A stretch of 64,000 nt of DNA from Turbatrix aceti (lineage: Eukaryota; Nematoda; Chromadorea; Rhabditida; Panagrolaimidae), in the NCBI GenBank assembly GCA_963969345.1, contig OZ017768.1:8518718-8582717 (forward strand), given 5' to 3'. Both the position numbers and the translations under genes were made by a program. Positions 1 through 11,740 of the stretch are shown here, one piece after another. Within the stretch, counting starts at the first letter, position 1. Every line of letters begins with the position of its first letter. The notes under the pieces are model-generated. The model was not told where the DNA came from and ran no database searches. It worked only from the letters and a program-made list of their open reading frames with translations.

Positions 1-762
1 AACGGGGGAAAATAAAAATGCAAACAGAAAAGTCAAAGGCAAAATTTGGAAAGTTCTTGAAAGAACAGCGACATTGGAAGACTACGTATACTATTGATTG
101 ACTACAGTTGCACCACTTGAACAGCACGTGACGAATTACATAATTGATGAGTACACAAAATTATTTTACTATACTTGTTTGTGTTTTGTTCAAGGTCAAT
201 CAGTTTTTTTAAACATTAACGTAAAAAATTACAAAACACCTCATTCAGAGAACAGTAAATAATTCATCTTAAAAAAATATAACTATGTATGAAACCAATT
301 AAATTTCAAAAATTGACATGGAAAAAACACTTTTTCTTCAGGATACCTCTAATACAAATTTTTTTTTTCGAATCAAAATTTGTTCGAAAAAATTTTCGAA
401 AATTGAAAATGTGCTCCTACAAATGTAAATACAAATGTTACAAATGTGAGTTGGAGTCAGCGGAACACTGATTGCGACAATTGAGTAAATTGCGTTATTC
501 GATAAATCAATATCGAGACTGTGATTCCCTAGCAAGCATTGCGATATATATTTCATTTCTTTTTTATATATTTACCACCAGACATACAATGTGAGATTGC
601 GATATATATTATGTATATAACATCGTCAATGGCGGACCATTGAATATCAGAGTTCTTTTCACTGTATAATATACTTTTTTATAAAAGTGTACTAAAGTTA
701 CCGAAACTCTTCGTTTTTTTAGATGTTGGCACAAAAAAGCGCGTTTTATGTACATTATATTT
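1..762. other. AT-rich upstream region
   Basis: No convincing gene. The sequence is AT-rich with long T and A runs and short reading frames that look random. It probably includes the promoter region of the pseudokinase gene starting at 937, which the LINE fragment at 763-861 separates from most of this DNA. Confidence 0.5.
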
Positions 763-861
763 TTATTTATTTATTTTTTTATTTATTTCACCATTACTCA
801 GTGGTTAGTTATCATTAGACCAGATGTTAGGAGGCACAAATGACGTCCACGTAGGCGTAAA
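763..861 (-). mobile_element. 5'-truncated LINE copy (3' end only)
   Basis: On the minus strand this is the 3' terminus of the LINE whose larger copy is at 7749-8384, ending in an AAATA-type tail. It is flanked by GTACATTATATTT at 750-762 and again at 862-874, a 13-bp target site duplication typical of target-primed reverse transcription. It inserted about 75 bp upstream of the start codon of the first pseudokinase gene, so it may alter that promoter or 5' UTR. Confidence 0.85.
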
Positions 862-936
862 GTACATTATATTTATGTTACCACTTTCACATCAACATTT
901 TCAGAAATTAATTTTAATTGGCAGCATTACTAAAGA

Positions 937-1898
937 ATGCCAAGCACACTTCATAGCAACAATGGATTTCATTTCGATGACAATAGGTTTCACGCCAAGC
1001 CGCGGACCGAAAGAAACTACATTGTCGAAGAATTGGCAACAAATCAGTTGTACCAGGGCTTGCTGCTGACAAAACACTATCTAAAGTGTTTTTACAAAAT
1101 TGCAGATCGCATAAATAATTTTCTAAAATACTGTTCAAGTCATGAAGAGTTTTCTGCTTTCCAAAGCATGGCTATACCTGAGGGCACCAAAATTGTTTGC
1201 GATGATAAACTGAACCTGATATTTTTGCTGCTTCCGGAATACGGTGAATCTTTTCATACTACGTACGCGATTATGACGATGGAAGAAAAAGCTATTGTCA
1301 TTAAGAAGGTCATCAAATTTATGAAGATATGCCATAAAGTCAATCTATTTTTCCGGGATTGCAAACTTCAGAAGTTTGTTCAGCGCTCCAAGCAATGCGA
1401 TTCGTAAGTTCACTTTTAGATTTAAACATTTTTATGTTTTTTTTTTCTTTTCAGAACAGACATCAGACTTCACAACCCATTTGAATTATTTTTGTCCAAT
1501 TCCCCTATTGTCAAAGGCCGCCACCGTTTCACACCTTTCTGGGCACCAGAAATGTTCTCTCGACCTGAGGAATACGATGGAGCAGCGACGGACGTCTGGT
1601 CTTTCGGCGTTTTTATTTACCGTACTTTTGTTGGAAAATATCCATTTGTCGACGCTGATCCTCAGGGTTTTATGACAAAAGTACGAAACTGTCAGTACGG
1701 CCCCTTTCCCGACAATGTTATCGATGTGGAAAAGCAGCTTGTTCGATTGACGCTTACAGCCAATCCTAATGAAAGGCCAACTGTTAATGACCTGGATCGT
1801 TGGATTGACAACAATTTGATAAATGGTAAGTGATCTCGTTATTTTTATTATAACAATGAAATTTTAAAATTTATTCAGATTGCTCAATATGTATGTAA
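937..1898 (+). CDS. Tribbles-like pseudokinase, copy 1
   Basis: Predicted exons are 937-1403, 1455-1825 and 1879-1898 (285 aa). If the second intron is retained, the protein instead ends at 1833. The N-lobe-like part (residues 1-135) lacks a glycine loop and a VAIK lysine. The catalytic loop reads FRDCKLQKFVQ where active kinases have HRDxKxxN and Tribbles proteins have LRDLKLRKF. The DFG position reads NPF. The activation-segment end WAPEMF, the helix-F motif DVWSFG and a late RPT remain. The phase-2 intron falls right after the catalytic loop, as in all paralogs here. Tribbles proteins act as scaffolds that recruit substrates or ubiquitin ligases; that role is only inferred here. No C-terminal COP1-binding motif is visible. 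A small gene lies convergent, downstream at 2590-2447. Confidence 0.8.
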
Positions 1899-2446
1899 TT
1901 TCATCAATATGCAACTTCATCAGATGTAACCTGTTGTATCCGTGGCAGAAGACAAAACGGAAAGACAACAGGCGTTTGAACAGTCGCCCTAACCTTTGGT
2001 GCGAGAGCCAACTTCGCGAGTCCGCAGGTCGTAAAACAAACAACATGCGCCCGTGGACGCTGTCAATCACTGTTTTTGAACTCAGTTCCCCTGGTTGCTA
2101 CGTTTGCAAATTTGTGTGATTGATCTTAATAAATTTGGCTTTTAATTGTTGTATTGTTGATAATTTCATCCAAAAGTGTATAATTAATTACTTATTACAA
2201 AAGTTAGATAGATAGTTATGTCACCTAATTATCTGTTCATTTTTGCTTTACGAAACAGTCTTTAGTTTTCCATTTATTTTGCAATTTAATTAGCAATCTT
2301 CATTTGTTTTTTAAATATTTATCATAAAATACAAAAAAAACTTGGAACATGGGCTTGGCTGAAGAATCTGGTCGAGAAGAAAGGTCGTCGGGGTCGGGGT
2401 ATTTACTACTCACCGGGGCAAGATGTAGCGAGCAAGGATCAGGAAG

Positions 2447-2590
2447 CTATTCTTGGAGTTGAAGTTGCTCTACCTGGGGATCGAGGGGAGGCTGAGAGTT
2501 ATTGATCACTGCAGTAAGTGCGGTTGCAGTAGGGTAAGATTTTACGTTGCTAACATCTTCGGCAAATGGCTCACCTCCAGGGTTAGTCAT
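2447..2590 (-). CDS. Small disordered protein, partner of copy 1
   Basis: A 47-aa reading frame missed by long-ORF searches. It is supported by conservation with at least five similar frames in this window: the core FAEDVSNVKSYPT matches the family motif. The ATG is preceded 4 nt upstream by TTTGTTTCAG, a splice acceptor (trans-splicing or 5' UTR intron) seen before every member. The rest is rich in Pro, Gln and Asn and has no predicted fold. It is convergent with the pseudokinase upstream of it. A possible splice donor at CAG/GTAGAG means the 3' end could differ. The function is unknown. Confidence 0.65.
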   Translation of the reverse strand: MTNPGGEPFAEDVSNVKSYPTATALTAVINNSQPPLDPQVEQLQLQE

Positions 2591-3498
2591 GCTCCTGAAA
2601 CAAAGATTATGAAAGATAAATGATAAATATACGATAGACGACGCCTTCTTCGTACAATCTAGGTACTCATTATTGTCTCTCTAATTTTGTCATGAGTATT
2701 ATGCACGAGTAAGAGTAACAAAGTAAAGTAAAGTAAAAGTAAAAGTAAAATGATAAATATACAATGTACTTGCTGTATGTTTGGGCACAGTATGTAGATC
2801 CAAAAAAAGAAAAAAGATCACTGATTTTGTGATGCCAAAATTTATTTATGAACCGAACGTGCTTTTTGAACAACTGTTAAACAACAGCGCTGATTGACAA
2901 CGACTAAAAAACGATTTCGAAAGCATGTAACCGGGCGGCAATCCTGTTCTCGGATAAACAAAAAATGATGTGATTTAGTCAACTTATCCACGTTTTTTTC
3001 TGTAACAGTTGCGCTCCGAATGCAACAAAAAAAAAAAGAATAATCTACGAACTTTTATGGATAGATCAAAATTTATTGTTACTACGGTAATCATAAAGCT
3101 CGCAAATCGATTGAAAGAAAAATGACTGTCAGTAACATATTTTTTACCTGGCAATCAACAAAACTAAAAAAAAAGACTGCGCATGATCGAACGTCGCGTG
3201 CAAAATCGTCAATAAAAAACGCACAGTGCAATTGCGTGCATCCCTTCTCTCAATTGATCTTTATTGTGATCTATTACGCTGCTTTTGTTTCGGACAAACG
3301 TTTATTTATTAGGCTGGCTGCCAAACAAAAAGGCGTGGTTCGGAAGATTCACGCGACAATACCCCCCTGAGAGTTTTAATAAACAATATTGGTATGGGTT
3401 TATTTCGAAATCTATTTAGGAACTTCGATAAAGGATTGCACTGTTCACTTTGGTTTTTTCCATTAGTGTATTCGTGAATGCAGGGTAAAGCAGTCAAG
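2591..3498. other. Intergenic region with short microsatellite
   Basis: No gene recognised. A short (AAAGT)n-type microsatellite lies at about 2715-2750. The remainder is AT-rich with A and T homopolymers. Confidence 0.5.
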
Positions 3499-3840
3499 CT
3501 ATTCTGCTGGTTGTTGTTCGTTGTTCATTGCTTGATTGTCAGCAGGGACACCGGCTGGATTCTGCGCTTCAAATGTCCTAATTTGCGCTTCGGTAGCAGT
3601 TATTTTATTCCCACTTGGATCGTCGCCGTAGTCGCCGAAATCGGGATTTTCTTCATCAAAGTGATGATCTTCATCAGCAAAAGGATCATCAAAATCTGGT
3701 GCGAGATCTTCCGCAGGAGGTGCTTGCTGACCGGGGTTTTGTGGTTGTGTCGGAATAATCTGGCCGAGATTTGGTTGCGCGGAAATTTGTTGAACAGGAA
3801 CAGGTTGGGGTGAGTTTTGCTGATCAGGATCAGATGCCAT
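3499..3840 (-). CDS. Small acidic disordered protein (divergent family member)
   Basis: A 113-aa frame starting MASDPDQQ (an in-frame ATG at 3855 would give 118 aa). The N-terminal half is rich in Gln and Pro. The middle is very acidic (FDDPFADED, NPDFGDYGDD) and the C-terminus is rich in Ala, Asn and Gln. The segment DPSGNKITATEAQ resembles the EDMSGNTKAPT region of the member at 19947-19636, which places it tentatively in the same family as the other small partner genes. There are no membrane segments or catalytic motifs. A TTCTTTAG acceptor lies about 30 nt upstream of the ATG. The function is unknown. Confidence 0.6.
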   Translation of the reverse strand: MASDPDQQNSPQPVPVQQISAQPNLGQIIPTQPQNPGQQAPPAEDLAPDFDDPFADEDHHFDEENPDFGDYGDDPSGNKITATEAQIRTFEAQNPAGVPADNQAMNNEQQPAE

Positions 3841-5551
3841 TTTGTTATGATTCAAGAAAATCTAAAGAATCGAGTGCAGTTAGGTAAAATTAGAAGTTAA
3901 ATATCAGCCATTCTCCGGGGTTAGGATTTAAAGGATGTAAAATCATAAAAATGGTTAAAGCGTGATCAAAAAACAAAAAAAATGCATTTATAAGGTTAAA
4001 GCGTGATCATAGCGAAGAGTCTTTCCGAAAAAAAATTGATAACAAAAATTGCATGCTACAAATGGAATGCGATGCTTTCTTGTCGCTGAAAAATAAGAAT
4101 CGCTGATAAAAAATCAAAGCGCCATATTTCTACGTGTATAACAAAAAAAGCCTGACATTGGACACAGGCATGTCAGAAGGGGGTCGTCGACTCCCGAGGC
4201 AGGGGGCTGCTCCCGGGGGCAGAGGGCAGATTTAGACAAACCCCAAAGCCCCCTTACATTAGGCCTCCCCAAATTTTTTTTTTCTTTTTGAAAGACCAAA
4301 AACAGCGTAGCGTAGTAGGTGGTCTATTCCGCAAAATACGATTCTGCGGAAGCCAAAGGACCGGGGTCCAAAATTTTAGGCCCCTTCTGATACGATTGAT
4401 TGAACATCATAACCATAACGCAATTTTTTATTAAAAACATGCATAACCACTTACGCATTCTTACGCATAACCACCTTTTTCACAAATTACGAATATACAA
4501 ATGTTGGTACAAAAAAACACAACGCACGTGATGAGCATTCTACTTACTTTGATCAATGCTTTTTACTAACGTTATTTACGTTTCAACTAGAAATAAAGTT
4601 GACCTAAACTAACGCTTGAAAAATTGGCAGTAATTGATTTTAGTTTACGCAATCAAGAATAATGCATGCAACAACGTGATTGATATAATCTAAAGTAATT
4701 GATAAAGCTTTTTTGGAGTATTCACTAATATTTATTTACAAAAAATTATCTCGTAAATTTATTATCGCGTCAGATTTGTTAATACATAGAAAACATTTTT
4801 CACAAATCAATATCACAAGTTCAATACTGGAGGTCGGCTAGCGTACGTTCTCCATCACTTTTTTTTCACTGCAACATTGTGTGAAAAAAAAAAAAAGATG
4901 CTGCAGCAAACAATCGACAAAACAGAGTAAGATTAATTACGCATGAGTCACCCAGGTTGACATGTATCGACAGGTTGAACAAAAATGCAAAGCATTACGG
5001 CCCGAAAAAGACACTAAATATGTTGAACTATTTACTACAGATGCAAAACGTATGTGTTGCAAAGCAAAAAAGTTTGTTTTAAAAAAATTGTTTTTAATCG
5101 ATTTTGCGTACTATTTTTAAATAAAAAAACAAGAAATATCGAAATTGGAGGTTATTTTCGATGCATGCAATTTTTTCATGCCATTGGGACATTGGTATCA
5201 AGGAAACCACAAAGCGCGATGTAAAATCTATATGTTGTAACATCGATATTTGTAAAAATAGGGCATCAACATTGGCATAGAAAGTCTATGAGTCAGACAA
5301 AATGACGTGATTGATAAATGTGTTTACCAGACATGCGGGGGTTATTATTGTTGTTGTGATACACGCTAACAAATTTCGTCGCCAAACTTTGTGTTGAAGG
5401 AAGATATATAGCATGTACTATGTATAAAAATTTATGTAATCATTGCAGCTTTTTACAGACTTTTCAAGTTTTGTCAAGACTGTTGAGCATTTGTTACTCA
5501 AAAATTAAACAAATATTTTGTACTTCGTTATTGCTCTAAAAATATAAATCT
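3841..5551. other. Intergenic region before copy 2
   Basis: No gene found. A GC-richer patch at about 4140-4280 interrupts AT-rich DNA and may be a transposon remnant. CATCGATATTTG at 5241-5252, about 300 bp upstream of the next pseudokinase, belongs to a recurring upstream motif discussed in the findings. Confidence 0.45.
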
Positions 5552-6476
5552 ATGCTACACGTTCAAAATGATGGCGCGCTAGAAATTTATTTTTGTGACA
5601 ATAAATTTCATGCTACTCCGCTTAATCCAAGAAGCTATGCCGTAAAAGAATTGGATACAAATTTAATGTTTCAAGGACTTCTCCTGACAGAGGACTTTGA
5701 AAAGTGTTTTTACAGATTGGCAGAACGTATCAATGGTTTTCAAAAACATTGTTCCAATTTTGATGAGTTTGTTGATTTTCGAAACATGGCTATCCCAGAC
5801 GGCACCAGAATCCTTCATGATCATCAAAAAAATCTAATATTTTTATTGTTACCAGAACGCGGTGAATCTTTTCATAGCACGTACACGATTATGACGATGG
5901 AAGAAAAAGTTATGGTCATTAAGAAGGTCATCAAGTTCATGAAGCTGTGTCACAAGGTCAATATTTTCTTTCGAGATTGCAAGCCTCAAAAGTTTGTTCA
6001 GTGTTCAAAACAATGCCAATTGTAAGGCAGATCATGAATTCCACAATTTTGTTTTGATGTTTGTTAAATTTTCATATTTCAGAACGGATATTCGACTTCA
6101 CAATCCTTTTGAATTATTCATATCTGAATCTCCGAATGTAATCGGACGGCACCGTTTCACGCCATTCTGGGCACCAGAAATGTTCACTCTGCCTGAAGAA
6201 TACAATGGCGCGGCAACCGACGTCTGGTCGTTCGGTATTTTTATTTATCGTGTTTTTGTTGGAAAATATCCGTTTGTCGAAGCGGATCCGCATCGTTTTA
6301 TGACACTGATACGGCATTGTCAGTATACCCCTTTTCCTGACGAAGTTGATGAGACAGCAAAAGAACTCGTCCGCATGATCCTTATTATCAATCCCAACGA
6401 AAGGCCAACGGTGAATGATCTGGAGCGTTGGATTGACAACAATTGGATGCCCAGATGTACAACGATCTCTGTGTAA
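5552..6476 (+). CDS. Tribbles-like pseudokinase, copy 2
   Basis: Two exons, 5552-6021 and 6083-6476, give 287 aa. The intron is phase 2 (GTAAGG...TTTCAG) at the conserved site after the catalytic loop FRDCKPQKFVQ. The DFG position is NPF, and WAPEMF and DVWSFG are intact. Unlike several paralogs it appears to have no third exon: the frame runs on after ERWIDNNW to a short tail MPRCTTISV. The same odd tail is found, broken, in the relic at 14085-14315, so the relic descends from a copy 2-like gene. The small partner gene at 6744-6649 is convergent, about 170 bp downstream. Confidence 0.82.
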
Positions 6477-6648
6477 AAAAAAGTTATATAATACAACTGT
6501 GTAAATGTTGGTAATTTTATTGCAACATGATCAGTAATTGTTTTTCATTTATTTCTGGTACATAAAAATTACGTATTCACAAGTTATTAACAAATTATTA
6601 ATGCCATAGATATACGAAGAGTCGTTGACGGACTGGACCGGATCCAGT

Positions 6649-6744
6649 TCATTTATCCAGATGATCAGTCAGTTTGTTTTTAGTAGGGTAAGAGTTCTCG
6701 TTGCTCATGTCTTCAGAATACACTTCTGTTGGGTCGCCAGCCAT
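6649..6744 (-). CDS. Small partner protein of copy 2 (31 aa)
   Basis: A 31-aa frame, MAGDPTEVYSEDMSN followed by ENSYPTKN and LDK. The ATG sits 3 nt after a TCTGTTTTAG acceptor on the minus strand. The core YSEDMSNENSYPT is the family motif. It is almost identical to the frame at 10099-10010, with mostly synonymous or conservative differences, which argues for a real short coding sequence. It is convergent with copy 2. The function is unknown. Confidence 0.62.
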   Translation of the reverse strand: MAGDPTEVYSEDMSNENSYPTKNKLTDHLDK

Positions 6745-7748
6745 TTCCTAAAACAGAGTTTGTGAACGGTACTGTTTGTTTGCACGCTGAACATTCAAGG
6801 AACAAACAAAAAATCGGTTAAACCTAAAATTGTCCTACATTCGACTTGAAAACACCCAAGCTAATTTTCGAGCTGCTCGACTCGATATCCTTAAAGTCAG
6901 TGTCACCAAAGTTAGCGTCACCCTGATGGCAGAAACATTCTGCTTACTCTATTAGTCTGATTTCCCTCCTGTGATTGATCTTTTATTTATGCTTGAAATC
7001 GGTAAGGGGCGGGACTCACACGGACATAGTACTAAGGCAATGCAAGACCACAAAAAAAAAGTCTTAATCACAAAAAAACATGAAGTTAGAGATTTTAAAG
7101 TCCCCTCCCCCCTCCCCGAACCTCGGAGAATTCACCGGGAATTTCCCCGGAGAAAGCTCTCCGATTCCCGCCTTTAGCATTGAACAAAATCTGGCGTCAA
7201 GAAAAACTAACAGCCTTTTTGGAACTTTTTTAATTTGTTGTTAAACAAACTCCAAGGCAAAATGTTTCTCTGACCTCGATTACTAATTCTCGACTTTGGC
7301 TGGAGTCGAGGGGTAAAACCTTGTACATTTTAATTTTAAAATAAATTCATCTAAAAAATTTAAAAATAGAGTGCAACAAAAAAAACTGACTACTAACTGC
7401 ATTAGCAAGCAACGATTTTTTTTTCTGTGATAATAATGAACTTTTTATAAAACAATGTAATACATTCTTTATTGAAAGCAACGTTTTTGTATTCGAATGA
7501 CTATCAGTGTTTCTTTATAATTGTATTACAGCATAATTATTGGTATTTGTGACTTAATTTATTGTTGATCAATTAAATTAAGTCACAATTTAATATTTAT
7601 TTTGCAACTTTAATATTTTCACGTAAATGATAAATATATTTTTTGCTGTTAATTTTGTTTGACATGTGATTTGATCGAAGTTATCTTGACTCATATTGCA
7701 TGAACGTTACTGATAAAATGCAATTTATACGGGGTGAACATACATATT

Positions 7749-8384
7749 CATTCTTGCACGCCTAGCGGACGGTCGGTTTTATTCCGCCTCTCCTGTCCGC
7801 GACAGCAGCTTGCGCTCGCGATCGCATTCGGGAAGCAGCGCAAGTGTGAGAATTGAAAGCGCCGTTTGACACCCGGGCTGGCCACCCTGTCAAACGTAGG
7901 CTAAAAAAATGTCTAGATTCCGGCTCAGCGTCGCTACCATCAACGCACGCTCACTGCTGACGGATTTTGAAGAGGCCATTCGCAAAACGCTGACGACGTC
8001 GTTCTTTTCTCCCACACTGGCGAAGAACTTCAGGAAATGCTGTCGGATATGGCCATCATCTGCAAGGACGTCGGACTGGAAGTCAACGTCAAGAAGACGC
8101 AGTGGATGGTACAGAAATGGCGGGATCAGCGACCTATCTCCTCCGAACTTCTCCTCAAGGACATCGAGGATGATTTCGAGCTCTCCTCCACTTTACGCTG
8201 GGTCGATTCGCTCAACTCGGTGTTCAACAAGACGAAAACCAGACCACAGCAACGATGGGAAGAAGAAATCGCGCCCAAAACGAATCGAGACATTTACACC
8301 TACGTGGACATCATTTGTGCCTCCTAACATCTGGTCTAATGATAACTAACCACTGAGTAATGGTGAAATAAATAAATAAATAAA
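7749..8384 (+). mobile_element. Internally deleted non-LTR retrotransposon (LINE)
   Basis: A GC-rich 5' leader precedes an ATG at 7909. The frame starts like an endonuclease-domain N-terminus (VATINARSLL) and then passes abruptly, in another frame, into a reverse transcriptase palm: ADDVVLFS (the catalytic ADD box), then VGLEVNVKKTQWM. A C-terminal RPQQRWEEE segment follows, with a stop and an AAATA repeat tail. About two thirds of a normal ORF is therefore missing. TACATATT flanks it at 7741-7748 and 8385-8392. It cannot encode a working transcriptase. Family assignment (RTE/CR1-like) is tentative. Confidence 0.85.
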
Positions 8385-8523
8385 TACATATTTTGGTATC
8401 AAGTGACTCGTAATCAGAAATCAAGAAAGACAAAAAAATGTGACAAAGTATTTTTTTACGATTCAGAAGTGCAGACAATAGAAAAAAGAAAAGGCAGAGG
8501 TTGTAGAAATTAAAAAAAGGCAC

Positions 8524-8578
8524 GTTGTTAGAAGTCTGATTCCATATTATAAATCTTTGGAATCAGACTTCTAACAAC
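8524..8578. repeat. Perfect 20-bp hairpin
   Basis: Arms at 8524-8543 and 8559-8578 are exact reverse complements, starting GTTGTTAGAAGTC, with a 15-nt loop. It could be a miniature inverted-repeat remnant or a small-RNA precursor. The stem is short for a typical animal pre-miRNA, and no partner conservation can be judged here. Confidence 0.6.
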
Positions 8579-9370
8579 AAACCCGCCAAAATAATATTTG
8601 GAGATGATTTATCCATTTTCTGACTTCCGTCTTTTGAAAGCCATAGAAAAATATTTTCGAACTTAATAATATTTTTTTTATTTTTGAAAATGGGGTTTAA
8701 AATAAAAAAACAACGTAAAAATCGAGCGCAAACGTGTTTGCAGTAAATTGCATACAAAAACATTTTTTTAATTTTTTTCCCGTTATCATTTTGTATAATA
8801 TTTTTCTACTATCCCAAAAGATTTCTTCAATCCGAGAGATTTCCTAGAGATTTTTGGAAAAAATTCCGAGAACGGTGAAATTAATAAATTTATCTCCCGT
8901 TTTGTCACTATGTGTCATAATTATTTTTTGGATGCAACATCAAGCGGTTTGATTATTTTTTATGCATCTGATTTGTTATCAAGTCACACTTGCTGGGAAA
9001 CAGGATGTTTGTTAACTGACTGGCAAATCATTGGAGCAACTGTCATGTCAACATCCTGCTTTTTTACAGTGTATAAAAAAAATTGCATGGTACAGCAAAA
9101 TTGCATGATTATTGATAACGCTTTTCGGCTTAAAGGCGATCAGTACAAAGGGGCACGCAAAAGATAATTTCTATCAGTTAGTAAAAAAACGAAGTGATAA
9201 AAATATAGGGTGATCACTAATGTGCAAAAAATATTGTTTGAAAGAGGGTTAGCCAAATATTAAAATAACAACTTTTTGGAAAACAAAAAAATTTAGACAA
9301 TAAATTGATGTACAACAACGAAAAATACAAAATCAAAACAAAACAATGAAGAGCAAGAAATGTAAATATA
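8579..9370. other. Intergenic, no gene seen
   Basis: AT-rich DNA with one 85-codon frame at 8910-9167 that lacks any recognisable motif or paralog. I see no supported gene. Confidence 0.4.
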
Positions 9371-9501
9371 CCGGACCACAGTGACGATGGGAAGAAGAAA
9401 TCGCGACCAAATCGAATCGAGACATTTACGCTTACATGGACATCAACATCGGGTCTAATGATAACTAACCACTGAGTAATTGTGGCATGCATAAGTAAAA
9501 C
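9371..9501 (+). mobile_element. 5'-truncated LINE copy
   Basis: The 3' end of the LINE family (CGACCAAATCGAATCGAGAC to the ACCACTGAGTAAT terminus). It is flanked by GTAAATATA at about 9362-9370 and 9502-9510. The usual AAATA tail is replaced by a diverged sequence. Confidence 0.7.
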
Positions 9502-9517
9502 GTAAATATATTTTTTT

Positions 9518-9585
9518 ATTTAAATTTTTTATTTCACCATTACTCAGTGGTTAGTTATCATTAGATCAGATGTTAAGAGGCACGG
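9518..9585 (-). mobile_element. LINE 3' fragment
   Basis: Short minus-strand 3' end of the LINE family (CACCATTACTCAGTGGTTAG), inserted right beside the preceding copy in opposite orientation. Confidence 0.65.
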
Positions 9586-10009
9586 CTTCACGTTGCGTAT
9601 ATATCTTTCGATGGATGTCGACGTGGACTTCGGATGTACTATTTGCAATGTGGTTAAAAACAAAATTTTGGAGAAAATTTTTGGAATGATGAGTTTACGA
9701 GAAATTGTAGCTAATGAAGGGGTTTTTTGAGATTATTTTTTGTGATTGCCGTAAAAAAATTGGCGTTTGAAATTATATTTGTGATTTACTTCTTTAACGA
9801 AAACAACATCAATGTCATGCATTGTATCATTTATTGTTATTAAAAACCTCTGTTATTGTATTCGACTAGTCCGTTTATAACAAAATGATCAGTAATTGTT
9901 GTTTTTCATTTATTTCTGGCACAAAAATTACACATTCACAAATGTTATAAACAAATTATTAATGCCACAGATATACGAAGCGTCGTTGACGGACTGGACT
10001 GGATCCATT

Positions 10010-10099
10010 TCATTTCTTCTGATCCGTCAGTTGGTCTTTAGTAGGGTAAGACTTCTCGTTGCTCATGTCTTCAGAAAACTCCGTTGGGTCGCCAGCCAT
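10010..10099 (-). CDS. Small partner protein, duplicated copy (29 aa)
   Basis: MAGDPTEFSEDMSN followed by EKSYPTKDQ and ends DQKK. It is the duplicate of the gene at 6744-6649 and has the same acceptor 3 nt before the ATG. Its 3' end has diverged (QKK for HLDK). The pseudokinase nearest to it is copy 3, which here lies on the same strand, so this copy has lost its original convergent neighbour. The end coordinate may be off by one base. Confidence 0.55.
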   Translation of the reverse strand: MAGDPTEFSEDMSNEKSYPTKDQLTDQKK

Positions 10100-10931
10100 T
10101 TTCTAAAACAGAGTTTGTGAACGGTACTGTTTGTTTGCACGCTGAACATTCAATGAACAAACAAAAAATCTGTTAAACCTAAAATTGTCCTACATTCGAC
10201 TTGAAAACACACAGGCTAATTTTCGAACAGCTCGACTCGATATCCTTACAATATGTAAGCGTTGCCAAAGTCAGAAGCAATCATTAAAAGCTAAATATTA
10301 GTCTGATTTTTCTCTGGCAATCAGTTGCGTGTCTTTTATGCGTAAAATCGGTAAGGCGGAGCAATGCGGAACGCAAAACAAAAAATGCTTGACAACAAAA
10401 AAACATGAATTTAGGGGTTAAAGCTCCTCCTTCAACAACTTTGGGGAATTCACCGGGGATTTCCCCGGAGAAAACTCTCATCTCCCTAACATTGAACATT
10501 ATTTTTCCTTAAAAGGAGTCCCTTAATATACTGTAAGTTTTTTAAATTTTTTTATTAGTTGTTGAATCCCGGGACAAATTTTCCCGTACGCAATGACATT
10601 TGTTCCCGCAAATTTTTATTTTTCGACATTGACTACTTTTGCCTCCGACAATCTTCGGCTTTGGCAAATATTTAGATAATATTTAGAGTTGTATGCAATA
10701 AATACAAAAAGCTCACAATTGACTGCGTTAACGAGCAAACAACGATTTTTTCTCTTCAGTGCAGTCAAAAAAAATGGTTCACGAAAAGCAAAAAAAAAGT
10801 ATAAAAATTTTGTAAAAACTGTAATGCATCTTTGCTGAATATCTGTATATGCGTTCTTTTAGGTATGCGTATCACCAATTAATTATCAGTGTTTTTTATA
10901 ATATAATTTGGTACGCGTGACTCAATTTATT

Positions 10932-11018
10932 TATTTATTTATTTATTTATTTCACCATTACTCAGTGGTTAATTATTCGATTTGGTCGCGATTTCTTCTT
11001 CCCATCGTCGGTGACTCA
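10932..11018 (-). mobile_element. LINE 3' fragment
   Basis: Minus-strand 3' end with a long ATTT tail. GTGACTCAAT occurs at both edges (near 10917 and 11010) and is probably the target duplication. However, the same right-hand flank also appears at the LINE copy near 21540, so part of it may belong to the element. Confidence 0.6.
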
Positions 11019-11330
11019 ATCTATTGGTCATGTCTATATAATAAATATTTATTCTCACGTAAACGATACATAACTTGTGTTTCTTTTACAGTTGAAGTTT
11101 GCAGAGCTTAACACATGATTTGATCGAAGACAAATAAATTATCTTGACTCATATTGCATGAACATTTCTGATAAAATGCAATTTATACGTGGTAAACGTA
11201 CATATTTTGGTATCAAGTGACTCGTAATCAGAAATCAAGCAAGACAAAATTAATGTGAAAAAGTAGAAGTGCAAACAATAGAAAAAATAAAAGTCAAAGG
11301 TTGTATAGAAATAAAAAAAGCAACGCTATT

Positions 11331-11740
11331 GCACTACGAACTAAGGAACTATCTAAGTTGCTTTACGGGGAGAAGAGACTTCACGGGGAGTAGAACAAAG
11401 AATTTCAGGGAGAGCAAATCTTTGTACATGGGGAATGCGGGGTTGTTTGAAAATCAAATTTACAAGGGTTTTTAAAAGTGAAGCTTAGTCATTTACATGA
11501 AGAACTTTGTTTTATTGCTATTTTTCACCAATTAATCGTGTTTATCCTTCAATTTTTGTCTTTTTTTTCAAAAACTGCGTTACAAAATTTTGAATGAAAA
11601 CTTTCACGAGGAGTGTAACGGGGAGGGGACGGGAACCCTACTACGAACTAAGCGACCTAATTTTTGAGTTCGGTTTTATGTCTTGATTTCAGGAAGGCTT
11701 ATTGAAAAAGTGGCCTTTCTGATTTGGAGGACAAAGAGCG
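11331..11740. other. Intergenic, no gene seen
   Basis: AT-rich sequence with a few GGGGAG runs. No gene or repeat was recognised. Confidence 0.4.

Larger units (their letters stand above)
6530..8520 (+). repeat. Segmental duplication, block A
   Basis: This block matches 9880-11330 in the same orientation: the small gene and flanks, the GAATTCACCGGGAATTTCCCCGG patch near 7130, and the stretches around 7620-7740 and 8386-8515. Block A contains the LINE at 7749-8384, which is missing at the matching point in block B (about 11200). The LINE therefore inserted after the duplication. Confidence 0.8.
9880..11330 (+). repeat. Segmental duplication, block B
   Basis: Second copy of the 6530-8520 block. 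It carries the small gene (10099-10010) but no pseudokinase coding sequence. It lacks the 636-bp LINE of block A and so preserves the empty site near 11200. It has its own minus-strand LINE fragment at about 10932-11018 instead. Confidence 0.8.
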
